Source of the DNA: Bin5 sp034428435
Lineage (GTDB): Bacteria > Chloroflexota > Anaerolineae > Caldilineales > Caldilineaceae
Direction: 5' to 3'
Length of the DNA stretch: 64,000 bases
NCBI GenBank assembly: GCA_034428435.1
Contig: DAOUHY010000121.1
Location: 1 to 64,000, forward strand
The translations under genes were made by a program, and so were the position numbers. This document shows positions 63,579 through 64,000 of the stretch, in pieces (the stretch's first letter is position 1; each line of letters starts with the position of its first letter). The notes under the pieces are model-generated. The model did no database searches. It was not told where the DNA came from and was given only the letters and a program-made list of their open reading frames with translations.

Positions 63579-64000
63579 ATGACACTTGGACTGACGCGAC
63601 AGGAACGCCGCCGCTTGCGGATTGGCGTGCTGTTTGCGCTTCCCTGGATTGTCGGATTCTTGAGTTTCACGATTTTCCCCGTCGCCTACTCCTTCTACTA
63701 CAGCCTCAACGTGTTTACGACCTTCGGGCAGCCACTGCACTGGGTCGGTTTGAGCAACTACGTCAAGCTAATAAATGACGATCTCTTCTGGGTTTCACTC
63801 TACAATACGATGTACATGGTCGTCTTCGGCGTCTCCTTTCACATCGTCCTGGCCATCATTCTGGGGCTCCTGCTCAACCAGAACCTGCGCGGCGTTTCCA
63901 TTTACAGGACCGTCTACTATATTCCAACGATTGTCCCGATTGTCGCCACATCGGTGCTCTGGATGTGGGTGTTCAATCCTGAGTTCGGTCTGATCAACTC
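63579..64000 (+). CDS. carbohydrate ABC transporter permease, MalF/UgpA type (partial)
   Basis: Starts with an ATG after AGGTGG-like bases and stays open to the window edge (140 residues visible). The N-terminus has a short charged stretch (TRQERRRLRIG), then a membrane helix (VLFALPWIVGFLSFTIFPVAYSFYYSLN), the loop HWVGLSNYVKLINDD, and YNTMYMVVFGVSFHIVLAIILGLLLNQNLRG, as in MalF/UgpA permeases of sugar importers. A second permease should follow. The 3' end lies outside the window. Confidence 0.9.
   Translation, partial: MTLGLTRQERRRLRIGVLFALPWIVGFLSFTIFPVAYSFYYSLNVFTTFGQPLHWVGLSNYVKLINDDLFWVSLYNTMYMVVFGVSFHIVLAIILGLLLNQNLRGVSIYRTVYYIPTIVPIVATSVLWMWVFNPEFGLIN

Overview
The window looks like a chromosomal segment of a Chloroflexota bacterium, most likely of the Caldilinea/Anaerolineae type. 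This rests on a bacterial Elp3-type radical SAM/GNAT enzyme, many lipoproteins with LAAC or LSAC lipoboxes, DUF2203, PPOX-fold and DinB families, two sulfatases, and intergenic spacers built from short hairpin repeats. That placement is inference; no rRNA or tRNA gene, CRISPR array, insertion sequence or prophage was recognised. Genes lie in short operons on both strands. Several predicted starts were moved to internal ATG or GTG codons with a better Shine-Dalgarno sequence.

Layout. 1-8 kb: a phosphate-uptake operon, pstS-pstC-pstA-pstB-arsC-phoU, behind an 11-bp-periodic TTAAC array that resembles a Pho box; a second array precedes a small winged-helix gene. 8-17 kb: an Elp3-like tRNA wobble-uridine enzyme, divergent from a Trm9/ALKBH8-like methyltransferase, then galactokinase, a PPOX-fold protein, a BtrH-like protein, an MFS exporter and an S9 peptidase. 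17-29 kb: two GT-C membrane glycosyltransferases, a membrane-anchored ADP-ribosylglycohydrolase, a MacAB-like efflux operon and a helix-hairpin-helix lipoprotein. 29-35 kb: an APH-fold kinase-like protein directly after a secreted fibronectin-III protein with tandem TDNDGIDT repeats, then a two-component system. 35-40 kb: a DinB protein, a 3-oxoadipyl-CoA-type thiolase, a fused CoA transferase, an exported intradiol dioxygenase and a PPOX-fold protein. 40-50 kb: two sulfatases, rplS, a MetE-like protein, a SIS-domain protein, a double-length UxaA-like dehydratase, an HD hydrolase and a GT4 glycosyltransferase. 50-60 kb: a PchB-like chorismate mutase, an M20 dipeptidase, a divergent PAP2 protein, xseB and a receiver-DUF309 protein, then a minus-strand Fe-S-themed run (SufR-like regulator, MoaA, IscA/ErpA-type protein, DUF2203, rhodanese, radical SAM protein and two small coupled genes). 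60-64 kb: a secreted Ig-like protein and the start of a sugar ABC importer that runs off the window.

The phosphate block forms one functional unit: high-affinity uptake, PhoU control and an arsenate reductase to deal with the arsenate that phosphate systems also carry. The 40-48 kb block (sulfatases, sugar-phosphate SIS protein, sugar-acid dehydratase) reads as catabolism of sulfated or acidic sugars. The 54.5-60 kb block may be an Fe-S regulon: its lead regulator has a cysteine-rich C-terminus, a consensus promoter and a perfect palindrome next to the -35.

The most unusual observations are: (1) the UxaA-like protein, in which two tandem copies have lost different, complementary motifs; (2) the Elp3/Trm9-like divergent pair whose start codons overlap; (3) an exported intradiol dioxygenase co-directional with beta-ketoadipate genes; (4) mosaic intergenic repeats with strong hairpins at four places, plus a second repeat family; (5) the SufR-like promoter/palindrome and its Fe-S neighbourhood; and (6) the 11-bp-periodic TTAAC arrays.
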